NCBI RefSeq assembly: GCF_013184775.1
Contig: NZ_JAATVV010000007.1
Coordinates: 124,001-188,000 of the forward strand
From: Martelella sp. HB161492
Lineage (GTDB): Bacteria > Pseudomonadota > Alphaproteobacteria > Rhizobiales > Rhizobiaceae
DNA: 64,000 bases
Direction: 5' to 3'
Part shown: positions 56,981 through 64,000 of the stretch, piece by piece
Numbering within the stretch: position 1 is the stretch's first letter
Layout: the number at the start of each line of letters is the position of its first letter
The notes under the pieces: generated by a model
Told to the model about the DNA's origin: nothing
Database searches by the model: none
What the model saw: the letters and a program-made list of their open reading frames with translations, nothing else
Made by a program: the position numbers and the translations under genes

Positions 56981-58039
56981 TTGGCACGGCTGTCACTGAA
57001 GGGAATCGTCAAGCGTTTCAAGGAAACGGAAGTGCTTCACGGGATCGATCTCGAAATCGGCGATCGCGAGCTGATCATTTTTGTCGGCCCGTCCGGCTGC
57101 GGCAAGTCGACCCTTCTGCGCCTGATCGCAGGCCTTGATCCGATCACCGATGGCACGCTGTCGATCAATGAGAAGATCATGAACGATGTCGCGCCGTCAA
57201 AGCGCGGCGCGGCCATGGTGTTCCAGTCCTATGCGCTCTATCCGCATATGGATGTCTATGAGAACATGGCCTTCGGCGCCCGGCTGATGGGGCTTTCCAA
57301 GGCGGAGGTGGAAACGCGCATTGCAGAAGCCGCGCGCATGCTGCGGCTGGAAGACTATCTGAAGCGCAAGCCGCGCCAGCTTTCGGGCGGCCAGCGTCAG
57401 CGTGTCGCAATCGCCCGTGCGGTTGTCCGCAAGCCGGATGTGTTTCTGCTCGACGAGCCGCTTTCCAACCTCGATGCGGCACTGCGCGCCGATGTGCGGC
57501 TCGAGATCGCCCGCCTGCACCGCGAGATCGGCGGAACGATGATCTATGTGACCCATGACCAGGTCGAAGCGATGACGCTGGCCGACCGGATCGTGGTGAT
57601 GAAGGATGGTTATATCGAGCAGGTCGGCACACCGCGCGAACTGTTTGAAACACCGGCCAACACCTTTGTCGCGACCTTTATCGGCTCACCGAAAATGTCG
57701 CTGCTCGATGTCGCCCATTCCGCCGGTCAGCTCGGCATTGAAGGCACCGGCGCCATTGCCGGACCGGCAGGCCTGCCCGGGGGTGCGCTCACCATCGGCG
57801 CGCGCCCCGATGCGCTCGACCTTGTCGCGGGCCATGGCGAGGGCTTTGCCGGCAAGGTGATCTATACCGAATATCTCGGCGACGATTCTTACGTCTATGT
57901 CCGGCTGACGAGCGGCGAGCAGGTTACCATCAGGGTGCCGCCGACCCAATTCTTCGATGCCGATAAAGACGTGTCCGTGACGGCGCGCGCTGATGCGCTG
58001 CACGTCTTCGACAGGACGAGCGGCCAACGCGTCGCCTGA
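56981..58039 (+). CDS. ABC transporter ATP-binding protein (MsmK/UgpC type)
   Basis: The 352-aa protein powers carbohydrate import. It has Walker A GPSGCGKST (about 38–46), Q-loop FQSYALYPHMDVYENM (in parts), signature LSGGQRQRVAIAR, Walker B VFLLDEPLSNLDA and switch His in YVTHDQVEAM. A TOBE/MalK-type C-terminal domain (about 240–350) follows. The start is TTG 56981 with GAGGA 7 nt upstream. It is the first gene of the plus-strand amino-sugar operon, an unusual position, since the ATPase gene often comes last. Confidence 0.95.
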   Translation: MARLSLKGIVKRFKETEVLHGIDLEIGDRELIIFVGPSGCGKSTLLRLIAGLDPITDGTLSINEKIMNDVAPSKRGAAMVFQSYALYPHMDVYENMAFGARLMGLSKAEVETRIAEAARMLRLEDYLKRKPRQLSGGQRQRVAIARAVVRKPDVFLLDEPLSNLDAALRADVRLEIARLHREIGGTMIYVTHDQVEAMTLADRIVVMKDGYIEQVGTPRELFETPANTFVATFIGSPKMSLLDVAHSAGQLGIEGTGAIAGPAGLPGGALTIGARPDALDLVAGHGEGFAGKVIYTEYLGDDSYVYVRLTSGEQVTIRVPPTQFFDADKDVSVTARADALHVFDRTSGQRVA

Positions 58040-58054
58040 CACAAATGTCAGGCG
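58033..58054 (+). other. 9-bp stem-loop over the ATPase stop codon
   Basis: CGCCTGACA (58033–58041), CAAA loop, TGTCAGGCG (58046–58054) pair perfectly and include the TGA stop. No T-run follows. It stands 49 nt before the binding-protein start. Confidence 0.55.
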
Positions 58055-58103
58055 GGCCGCCCGTCACCGCATAAAAGGGGAACGGAAGAAAGGAACCAAC
58101 CGG

Positions 58104-59342
58104 ATGAAGCCCTTCGTCAAGACTATCCTTGCGGCTGCAGCCTTTGCTGGCATTGCCGCACCTGCATTTTCCGAAGAAATCTCGTTCTGGGGCTGGCGCA
58201 CGGAAGACGTCGCCCAGTATCAGGACTTCATCGCCATGTTCGAGAAGGAAAACCCGGACATCACGGTCAATCTGCGCATGGTCGAGGCCGTCAGCTACGG
58301 CACGATCCTGAAGACGGCGCTGGCCGGTGATGCCGGCCCGGACGTCATGATGGTGCGTGCCTACGGCTCCTTCGAAGATCTCGCCTCCGGCGGCTACCTG
58401 ATGCCGCTGACGGATGCCGTTCCGGCGCTGAAGGATTTCCCCAAGGACGCCCTTCAGGCTGAAACGCTGCGCTCGGACAAGACCGTCTACGCCGTGCCTT
58501 TCGCGGCACAGACCATGATGATGCTCTACAACAAGGACCTTTTCGACCAGCTCGGCCTTGCAGCCCCCGTCACCTGGGATGATGTGAAGACCGACGCCGA
58601 GGCCCTCAAGGCCGCCGGCATCTTCCCCTTCGCCAATGGCACCGCGGCTGCATGGCAGAACGAGGTTCTGACCTTCGGCATGGGCGCCTCCACCATGGGC
58701 AAGGGCTTCTATGAAGACGTCATCAACGGCAAGGCCGATTTCACCGATCCGCGCTTTGTCGATGCGCTGACCCGCATCAAGGACATGGGCCAGTATTTCC
58801 CTGACGGCTTCGTCGGTCTCGACTACCCGTCCTCGCAGCAGCTCTTCGCTTCGGGCATGGCCGGCATGTTTGTCGGCGGCTCCTACGAGCTGGCGGCCAT
58901 GAAGAGCCTGAACCCCGATATCAAGATCGGCGTTGCCCCGGCTCCGAAGGTCAATGCCGATGATGAAGGCCTTGTCGCCGTCTATTACGATGGCGGTTAT
59001 GCCGGCAATGCCAAGACCGAACACAAGGAAGCCGTAACGAAGTTCTTGAACTTCCTGGCCTCGAAGGAATTCGGTCAGGCCTTCGCCAATGAACTGTCCA
59101 ACATCTCGCCGATCCCGGGCGTCACCTTCGACAACCCGGATCTTCAGGCTGTATCCGACCTCGACAAGTCGTCGATCCCCTACATGATGCTGGTTCACTT
59201 CCGCTTCGAGCAGCCCTCGGGTTCGACGCTCGTTCAGGAAAACGTTCAGAAGATGATGGCTGGTGACGAAACACCGGAAGGTGTCGGCAAGGCCGTTACC
59301 GACGGTATCGCCACCTATTACGCGCCGTTCCAGAAGAACTGA
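58104..59342 (+). CDS. ABC transporter sugar-binding protein (family 1)
   Basis: The 412-aa periplasmic receptor has a signal peptide (ends near AAPAFS) and the family-1 solute-binding fold: SFWGWRTEDVAQYQDFIAMFEKENPDI (in parts), GDAGPDVMMVRAYG, YAVPFAAQTMMMLYNKDLF (in parts) and MFVGGSYELAAMKS. ATG 58104 has AAAGGA 9 nt upstream; the frame opens inside the ATPase gene without homology. The neighbours suggest amino-sugar or chito-oligosaccharide ligands. Stem-loops flank it on both sides. Confidence 0.93.
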   Translation: MKPFVKTILAAAAFAGIAAPAFSEEISFWGWRTEDVAQYQDFIAMFEKENPDITVNLRMVEAVSYGTILKTALAGDAGPDVMMVRAYGSFEDLASGGYLMPLTDAVPALKDFPKDALQAETLRSDKTVYAVPFAAQTMMMLYNKDLFDQLGLAAPVTWDDVKTDAEALKAAGIFPFANGTAAAWQNEVLTFGMGASTMGKGFYEDVINGKADFTDPRFVDALTRIKDMGQYFPDGFVGLDYPSSQQLFASGMAGMFVGGSYELAAMKSLNPDIKIGVAPAPKVNADDEGLVAVYYDGGYAGNAKTEHKEAVTKFLNFLASKEFGQAFANELSNISPIPGVTFDNPDLQAVSDLDKSSIPYMMLVHFRFEQPSGSTLVQENVQKMMAGDETPEGVGKAVTDGIATYYAPFQKN

Positions 59343-59353
59343 TCGCCACAATC

Positions 59354-59378
59354 CCGGACCGGCTTGATGCCGGTCCGG
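59354..59378 (+). other. 10-bp stem-loop between binding protein and permease genes
   Basis: CCGGACCGGC (59354–59363), TTGAT loop, GCCGGTCCGG (59369–59378) pair perfectly 11 bp after the binding-protein stop. It lacks a T-run. Such stem-loops commonly protect upstream mRNA and lower downstream expression. Confidence 0.65.
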
Positions 59379-59434
59379 ACCCTGAAATGACCGCCCTCAA
59401 GCCAAGCGGTTCATTGTGAACCGGAGACCTGTTC

Positions 59435-60355
59435 ATGCCGTCCATAAAGCCCACACGGCGCGGCCTGTGGATCACCAGCCTCATCGCTCCCGGCCTTCTG
59501 GTGATGATCCTCTTTGTCGCCTACCCGATCATTTCCGCGCTCGCCTATGCCTTTTATGACTGGCACGGCCTGGCCCGCGGCGAGTTTGTGGGTTTCCAGA
59601 ATTTTTCCGACGTTCTCATGCGTGAGCCCTACAAGAGCGATATCCGCAACGCCTTCATGAACAACGTCATCGTCTTTGTTTCGCTGATGATCATCCAGAA
59701 CGGCGCGGCCTTTCTCCTGGCCTATGCGCTGTGGCGCGAATTCCCGCTGGCCCGGTTCCACCGCATCGCCGTCTTCCTGCCGGTGGTGCTCTCGACCGTC
59801 ATCGTCGGCTATCTGTGGAAACTGTTCCTCAATCCGGTTTTCGGCCTCGTCAACCATCTTTTGAAGCAGGTCGGGCTTGCAGCCCTTGCCCAGCCCTGGC
59901 TCGGCCAGCCGGAAACGGCACTGCCTTCGCTCATTCTCGTCAATGCCTGGCACTGGGTCGGCTTCCCGACGCTGATTTTCCTCGCCGCCATGCAGCGCAT
60001 TCCCGGCGAGATCTATGATGCCGCGCGGATGGAAACCGAAAGCGAATGGGTCAAGATCCGCAAGATCATCTGGCCGCTGGTCGCCCCGGCTGCAACAATC
60101 GTCTTCGTGCTGCAGTTCATCGGTTCGTTCAACTGGTTCGAACTTCCCTATATCATGGAAGACATTCTCGGCTCGCCCTACGGCCATTCCGATGTGCTGG
60201 CGCTCTATTTCTACCGCCTCGCCTTCGGCGGCCCCTCGACCGGCGTTGCCGATTTCGGCCATGGCAGTGCGGTTGCCGCCCTCGTCTTCATCTTCATCAC
60301 GGTTTTTGCCACTGCCATGACCCTGTTCCTGCGCCGCCGGGAGATTGAACTGTGA
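59435..60355 (+). CDS. ABC transporter permease 1 (MalF type)
   Basis: The 306-aa inner-membrane protein has six hydrophobic segments and the EAA loop EIYDAARMETESEWVKIRKIIWPL (in parts: YDAARMETESEW). It starts KPTRRGLWITSLIAPGLLVM (in parts), typical of sugar-permease N-termini. RBS GGAGA lies 8 nt before ATG. Its stop overlaps the GTG start of permease 2. Confidence 0.94.
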   Translation: MPSIKPTRRGLWITSLIAPGLLVMILFVAYPIISALAYAFYDWHGLARGEFVGFQNFSDVLMREPYKSDIRNAFMNNVIVFVSLMIIQNGAAFLLAYALWREFPLARFHRIAVFLPVVLSTVIVGYLWKLFLNPVFGLVNHLLKQVGLAALAQPWLGQPETALPSLILVNAWHWVGFPTLIFLAAMQRIPGEIYDAARMETESEWVKIRKIIWPLVAPAATIVFVLQFIGSFNWFELPYIMEDILGSPYGHSDVLALYFYRLAFGGPSTGVADFGHGSAVAALVFIFITVFATAMTLFLRRREIEL

Positions 60356-61209
60356 CCTCAGCCGTCTATTCCGAAAAATCCGGTCTCTTGCGCACCTTCG
60401 GCCGCGACGGCCTGCTGCAGATCTTCCTGATCGCCAATTCCTTCATCATGATCGCGCCGATCGTGATCATGGTCTTCTCGGCCTTCAAGCCGACCATGGA
60501 GATCTTCCGTCATCCCTTCTCGCTTCCCGATTTCACCGATCTCTCCAATTTCGTGGCGATCTGGACCGATACCAATTTCGTCCGCTACTTCTTCAATTCG
60601 GTTCTGATCACCGGTTCGGCAATCGCCCTGATCCTGATCCTCGGCACCATGGCGGCCTATGCGCTGGCACGCTACACCTTCGCCGGATCGAGCTTCATTC
60701 TGCTGTTCTTCCTGGCGGGGCTGACCCTGCCGCTGAAGCTCGCCGTCATTCCGCTTTTCGTGCTGATGCGCGATCTCGGCCTCCTGGACACGCAGTTCTC
60801 GCTGATCCTGATCTATGTTGCCATGGGGCTGCCCTCCGCGGTCTTCATCATGACCGGCTTCATCCGTTCGCTGCCCGGCGAGCTGGAAGATGCGGCCCGC
60901 ATGGACGGCGCTTCGGAAGCACGGATCATGTGGTCGGTGATGCTGCCGCTCACCCGGCCCGCCATGGTGATCGCCGCCATCAACAATCTCGTGCCGATCT
61001 GGAATGACTTCTTCTTCCCGCTGATCTTCCTGCAGAACGACAATCTAAAGACCCTGCCGCAGGGACTGACCGGCTTCATGGGCGAATATACCACCAATTG
61101 GGGGGTGCTCTTCGCCGGCCTCACCTTCGCCGCCGCTCCGATCACCATTCTCTACATCGTGCTGTCGCGCCAGTTCATTTCCGGCATGACATCCGGAGCG
61201 ATCAAATGA
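60352..61209 (+). CDS. ABC transporter permease 2 (MalG type)
   Basis: The 285-aa permease has six hydrophobic segments and the EAA loop ELEDAARMDGASEARIMWSVMLPL (in parts: LEDAARMDGASE). It starts with GTG 60352, overlapping the permease 1 stop (GTGA), and its own stop overlaps the nanE ATG (ATGA). This coupling ties transport directly to the catabolic genes that follow. Confidence 0.94.
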   Translation: MTSAVYSEKSGLLRTFGRDGLLQIFLIANSFIMIAPIVIMVFSAFKPTMEIFRHPFSLPDFTDLSNFVAIWTDTNFVRYFFNSVLITGSAIALILILGTMAAYALARYTFAGSSFILLFFLAGLTLPLKLAVIPLFVLMRDLGLLDTQFSLILIYVAMGLPSAVFIMTGFIRSLPGELEDAARMDGASEARIMWSVMLPLTRPAMVIAAINNLVPIWNDFFFPLIFLQNDNLKTLPQGLTGFMGEYTTNWGVLFAGLTFAAAPITILYIVLSRQFISGMTSGAIK

Positions 61210-61883
61210 GCCTCACCCTGCCGAAAGGACGCCTGATCGTTTCCTGTCAGGCGCGAAAGGACAATCCGCTTCACGGCCCCGTTTTCATGGGTGCCATGGC
61301 GCTGGCGGCGCGTGACGGCGGCGCCGGTGCGATCCGCGCCAACGGCGTTGACGACGTCCGGGCGGTGAAGGCGGCAGGGCTGCCGGTGATCGGCATCGAC
61401 AAGGTGTTTGATGACCGCGTACCCGTCTATATCACGCCGACGAAAAAGGCCTGCAATGCACTGGCCGAAGCCGGCGCCGATGTGATCGGCATTGATGCAA
61501 CGCCGCGCCCGCGCATCGGTGACAGGCCAGCCGCGCTCATCCGCCATATCCGCGAACAGCTCGGCCTAGAGGTATTCTGCGACATTTCCACCGTCGAGGA
61601 AGGCCTGATTGCCGAACAGGCCGGCGCGACCTATGTTGCAACCACGCTTTCCGGCTATACGGATTATACCAAACGTGCTGTGCGCGAACCCGATTTCGCC
61701 CTGATCGAGGCGCTTTGCGCCCGGGCCGCGATCCCGGTCATCGCCGAGGGGTGTTTCGATACGCCGGCGCTTGCCAGACAGGCGATCGATTATGGTGCGC
61801 ATGCCGTTGTCGTTGGCACGGCGATCACCAATCCGCGTGAGATCACGCGCGGCTTCGCCGGTGCGCTTCAGTCGGGCAGTTGA
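61206..61883 (+). CDS. nanE: N-acetylmannosamine-6-phosphate 2-epimerase
   Basis: NanE interconverts ManNAc-6-P and GlcNAc-6-P. The 225-aa TIM-barrel protein begins with the family signature LIVSCQARKDNPLHGP and contains GAIRANGVDDVRAV, GLPVIGIDK, VIGIDATPRPR, DISTVEEGLIAEQAGATYV (in parts), TTLSGYTDYT, VIAEGCFDTP and AVVVGTAITNPREIT. ATG 61206 overlaps the permease stop; the frame opens at 61098 but only the shorter protein is conserved. No neuraminate lyase gene adjoins it. Confidence 0.94.
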   Translation: MSLTLPKGRLIVSCQARKDNPLHGPVFMGAMALAARDGGAGAIRANGVDDVRAVKAAGLPVIGIDKVFDDRVPVYITPTKKACNALAEAGADVIGIDATPRPRIGDRPAALIRHIREQLGLEVFCDISTVEEGLIAEQAGATYVATTLSGYTDYTKRAVREPDFALIEALCARAAIPVIAEGCFDTPALARQAIDYGAHAVVVGTAITNPREITRGFAGALQSGS

Positions 61884-61893
61884 GGGTGCGGGA

Positions 61894-62823
61894 ATGAGTG
61901 CTTTCTATCTTGGTGCCGATGTCGGCGGCACGGCATCGCGTTTCTGCCTCACCGATCAGGCCGGCGCCGTGATCCGTCGCGGGACGGCGCCGGGCGCGAC
62001 GGGACACATGTTCAACCCCGATGCCCGCGCCGCCTTCGAGCGCACGGTCGATGCGATTGCCGCTTGCGTGCCGGAAACCCTGTCCGGCCTTGTCATCGGC
62101 ATGACAGGCTATGGCCCGCGTGCAGAGACCGATGTCGCCGATATCATCGGCAAAAGGCTCAAGATCGCGCGTGCGAAGATCTTTGCCCGCGACGATATCG
62201 AGCTGGCCTTTCGCGCGGTTTTCGCGCCCGGAAAGGGCCATCTCGTCTCCGCTGGCACCGGCTCGATCGCCGTGCATCTGACGGAAGCCGAAACATTGCT
62301 CAGGATCGGCGGCCGCGGCACGATGATCGACGACGGCGGTTCCGGCGCGTGGATTGCGCTTGCGGCGCTGCGCGCGCTTTATCGCCGGATCGACGAGACG
62401 GGATCGCCGGGCGATATGGCCATCCTTGCCGACCAGCTGTTTGCCGCCGTCGGCGGCAGCGACTGGTCCGACACCCGTTCCTATGTCTATGGCGGTGATC
62501 GCGGCCGCATCGGCGCGCTCGCCAAGGCTGTGGCTGAGGCGGCCGAGGCAGGCGACGGTTTTGCTGATCAGCTTTTGCGGCAGGCCGGCTTCGAGCTGGC
62601 CCGGCTCGGCAATATTCTGATGGCCCGCGGCGGAAAACATCCCGTTGCCTTTGTCGGCGGCGTCTTGACGCTTTCGCCGGTCATCGGCGCGACCATTCTC
62701 GCCGAACTCAAGGGCGAGGCGATGTTTCCCGTTCTCGATCAGGCCGAAGGCGCCGCCCGCCTTGCCCGCAACCATTTTTCTGCCGGTGAAGCCGGACATC
62801 ATTTCAGTCAGGATAAAGCATGA
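61894..62823 (+). CDS. BadF/BadG-family kinase, probable N-acetylglucosamine kinase
   Basis: The 309-aa protein has the ASKHA fold with phosphate-1 motif LGADVGGTASRFCL, the second phosphate loop VSAGTGSIAVHL, IGGRGTMIDDGGSGAWIAL (in parts) and adenosine-binding FVGGVLTLSPVI. BadF-type kinases beside murQ phosphorylate GlcNAc or MurNAc-related sugars. ATG 61894 follows GGGA; the frame opens inside nanE. It overlaps murQ (ATGA). Confidence 0.9.
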   Translation: MSAFYLGADVGGTASRFCLTDQAGAVIRRGTAPGATGHMFNPDARAAFERTVDAIAACVPETLSGLVIGMTGYGPRAETDVADIIGKRLKIARAKIFARDDIELAFRAVFAPGKGHLVSAGTGSIAVHLTEAETLLRIGGRGTMIDDGGSGAWIALAALRALYRRIDETGSPGDMAILADQLFAAVGGSDWSDTRSYVYGGDRGRIGALAKAVAEAAEAGDGFADQLLRQAGFELARLGNILMARGGKHPVAFVGGVLTLSPVIGATILAELKGEAMFPVLDQAEGAARLARNHFSAGEAGHHFSQDKA

Positions 62824-63704
62824 AATCGACCACCGAAACCGCCTCCAAACGTTATCTGACCATTGATGACTGGCCCGCCGGTGAGCTCGTCTCGGGCATT
62901 GTCGAAAGCCAGTATGCCGCCATTGGCGCCGTGCAGCGGGCCCAGCAGATGATCGCCGCCGCCGCAGAGGCCATAGCCGCACGACTGGAGGACGGCGGAC
63001 GGATGATCTATCTCGGCGCCGGCACCTCCGGCCGTCTGGCGACGCTTGATGCTGCCGAATTGCCGCCGACCTATAATTTTCCGCGCGAGCGGGCCTTTGC
63101 CCTGATGGCGGGCGGAAGCGACGCCTTTATCATTGCCCGGGAAGGCGCAGAAGATGATCGCGCGGCAGCCGTCGCCGATCTCGATGCCGCCGGCCTCACG
63201 CAAAAGGATGTCGTGATCGGCATCGCCGCCAGCGGCAATACGCCCTATGTCGCCGCAGCGCTCGCTCATGGCCGCTCGACCGGCGCCGTCACCGTAGCCC
63301 TCTACAACAATCCCGATGGCACGGTTGCCACGCATGCCGATTTTCCGATCCTCCTGGAAACCGGCGCGGAATTCGTCGCAGGCTCGACGCGAATGAAGGC
63401 CGGAACCGCCCAGAAGGTGGCGCTGACGACGCTGTCAACTGCGGTGATGATCCGACTCGGCTATGTCTATCGCGGCCGGATGGTGGAAATGAAGCCGACC
63501 AATGCCAAGCTCTACCAGCGCGCCCGCGAAATGGTGGCGGAACTGGCCGGGACCGATATTGCCACTGCGACAACGGCACTGGAAGCCTGTGATTATTCCA
63601 TCAAGATCGCCACCGTGATGCTGAAGAAATCGCTTTCCAGCGCGGCGGCGGCGGCGCTGATTGCAGAAGCCAGAGGCAATCTGCGCCGCGCGCTTGAAGG
63701 TTGA
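62820..63704 (+). CDS. murQ: N-acetylmuramic acid 6-phosphate etherase
   Basis: MurQ removes D-lactate from MurNAc-6-P to give GlcNAc-6-P, part of cell-wall recycling. The 294-aa SIS protein has YLGAGTSGRLATLDAAELPPTY (in parts: GAGTSGRLATLDA), AREGAEDDRAAAV (the catalytic Glu region), GIAASGNTPYV, ETGAEFVAGSTRMKAGTAQK (in parts) and KPTNAKLYQRA. Family length is about 300. Its ATG overlaps the kinase stop. It is the last gene of the operon. Confidence 0.96.
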   Translation: MKSTTETASKRYLTIDDWPAGELVSGIVESQYAAIGAVQRAQQMIAAAAEAIAARLEDGGRMIYLGAGTSGRLATLDAAELPPTYNFPRERAFALMAGGSDAFIIAREGAEDDRAAAVADLDAAGLTQKDVVIGIAASGNTPYVAAALAHGRSTGAVTVALYNNPDGTVATHADFPILLETGAEFVAGSTRMKAGTAQKVALTTLSTAVMIRLGYVYRGRMVEMKPTNAKLYQRAREMVAELAGTDIATATTALEACDYSIKIATVMLKKSLSSAAAAALIAEARGNLRRALEG

Positions 63705-63784
63705 GCGAGCAAAGACCGCGAAAGACTTGCCTATCGCGGCAATGCGCGATTTGATGCCGGGACCCAATCCCGGAGATGATTTGC

Positions 63785-64000
63785 TTGCAGCTACAGGCGA
63801 TTACCTATTTCAACGAGCTGGTTCGCTCGCGCTCGATCCGTCAGGCCGCTGAAACGCTCGGCGTCTCGCCGACCGCAATCAGCCGCCAGCTCGAAAATCT
63901 CGAATATTATTTCGGCGCGCCGCTGGTCGAGCGCGGTGCGCGCGGTATCATGCTGACGGCGGCGGGCGAACTGCTTGCCGCCCGCTCGCGCGGGGTGATG
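63785..64000 (+). CDS. LysR-family transcriptional regulator, partial (N-terminus only)
   Basis: The frame reads MQLQAITYFNELVRSRSIRQ (20 residues), then AAETLGVSPTAISRQLENLEYYFGAPLVERG (in parts: LGVSPTAISRQLENLE), the LysR helix-turn-helix, and runs off the window after 72 codons. TTG 63785 has GGAG 9 nt upstream; ATG 63776 is the alternative but its RBS would be too close. The target genes lie outside the window or are the amino-sugar operon. Confidence 0.85.
   Translation, partial: MQLQAITYFNELVRSRSIRQAAETLGVSPTAISRQLENLEYYFGAPLVERGARGIMLTAAGELLAARSRGVM

Noticed and set aside
56981-56996. TGGCACGGCTGTCACT as a sigma-54 promoter
   Set aside because: It has the −24 element but no −12 TTGC at the right spacing, and it lies inside the start of the ATPase gene.
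57930-59351. 473-codon minus-strand frame opposite the sugar-binding protein
   Set aside because: Spans the ATPase end, the intergenic hairpin and the binding protein on the other strand; composition is that of an antisense frame.

Overview
The window is a GC-rich alphaproteobacterial chromosome segment. The gene order infB–ylxR-like–nusA–rimP, then queG, xthA, a LolA-like gene, ftsK, glnK–amtB and tesB, together with a bcsN-type cellulose locus and a 17.3 kb palindromic intergenic repeat of rhizobial type, points to Hyphomicrobiales (Rhizobiales), most likely Rhizobiaceae. I cannot name the species from sequence alone.

Layout. 0–6.5 kb: minus-strand translation/transcription operon (rimP, nusA, ylxR-like, infB) ending in a strong terminator. 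6.7–17.3 kb: MFS exporter, MltB-like transglycosylase, glutathione S-transferase, queG with an overlapping Rossmann-fold epimerase, xthA, LolA-like carrier, ftsK. 17.5–21.1 kb: nitrogen block with glnK–amtB and a second, divergent amtB, each preceded by a near-consensus sigma-54 promoter. 21.2–27.2 kb: tesB, a UbiH-type monooxygenase, a low-GC insertion carrying a YopT/C58-like cysteine protease candidate behind an AU-rich hairpin that covers its ribosome-binding site, then a Trm112-like / LON-domain / CnoX-like / ProX-like minus-strand block. 27.2–36.1 kb: sugar-acid region with a GH78 rhamnosidase, GntR regulator, DapA-superfamily aldolase and a divergent TRAP transporter, then tRNA-Gly(GCC) and a ROK kinase closed by a 23-bp perfect-stem terminator. 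36.1–45.2 kb: cellulose synthesis (bcsA, bcsB, bcsN, and a divergent large TPR protein probably replacing BcsC); no bcsZ cellulase is present. 45.5–53.6 kb: DUF2093 protein, mutL, an old-yellow-enzyme/FAD fusion, an SMP-30 lactonase with dgoK, a 715-bp intergenic region with an orphan terminator (possible sRNA), and mrp. 53.7–63.7 kb: amino-sugar regulon with nagA, a double-SIS deaminase and a GntR/UTRA regulator on the minus strand, facing an ABC transporter, nanE, a BadF-type GlcNAc kinase and murQ on the plus strand. A LysR gene starts at the right edge and is cut off.

How genes work together. The amino-sugar regulon is nearly self-contained. ABC import, a kinase, NanE (ManNAc-6-P to GlcNAc-6-P), MurQ (MurNAc-6-P to GlcNAc-6-P), NagA and the SIS deaminase all converge on GlcNAc-6-P and fructose-6-P, which fits chitin or peptidoglycan fragments as food. 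The cellulose genes form a divergent locus with the TPR protein and BcsN flanking the BcsA–BcsB synthase. The most unusual element is the protease candidate at 23.7 kb: Cys, His and Asp motifs in YopT order, foreign base composition, and a possible RNA switch over its start.
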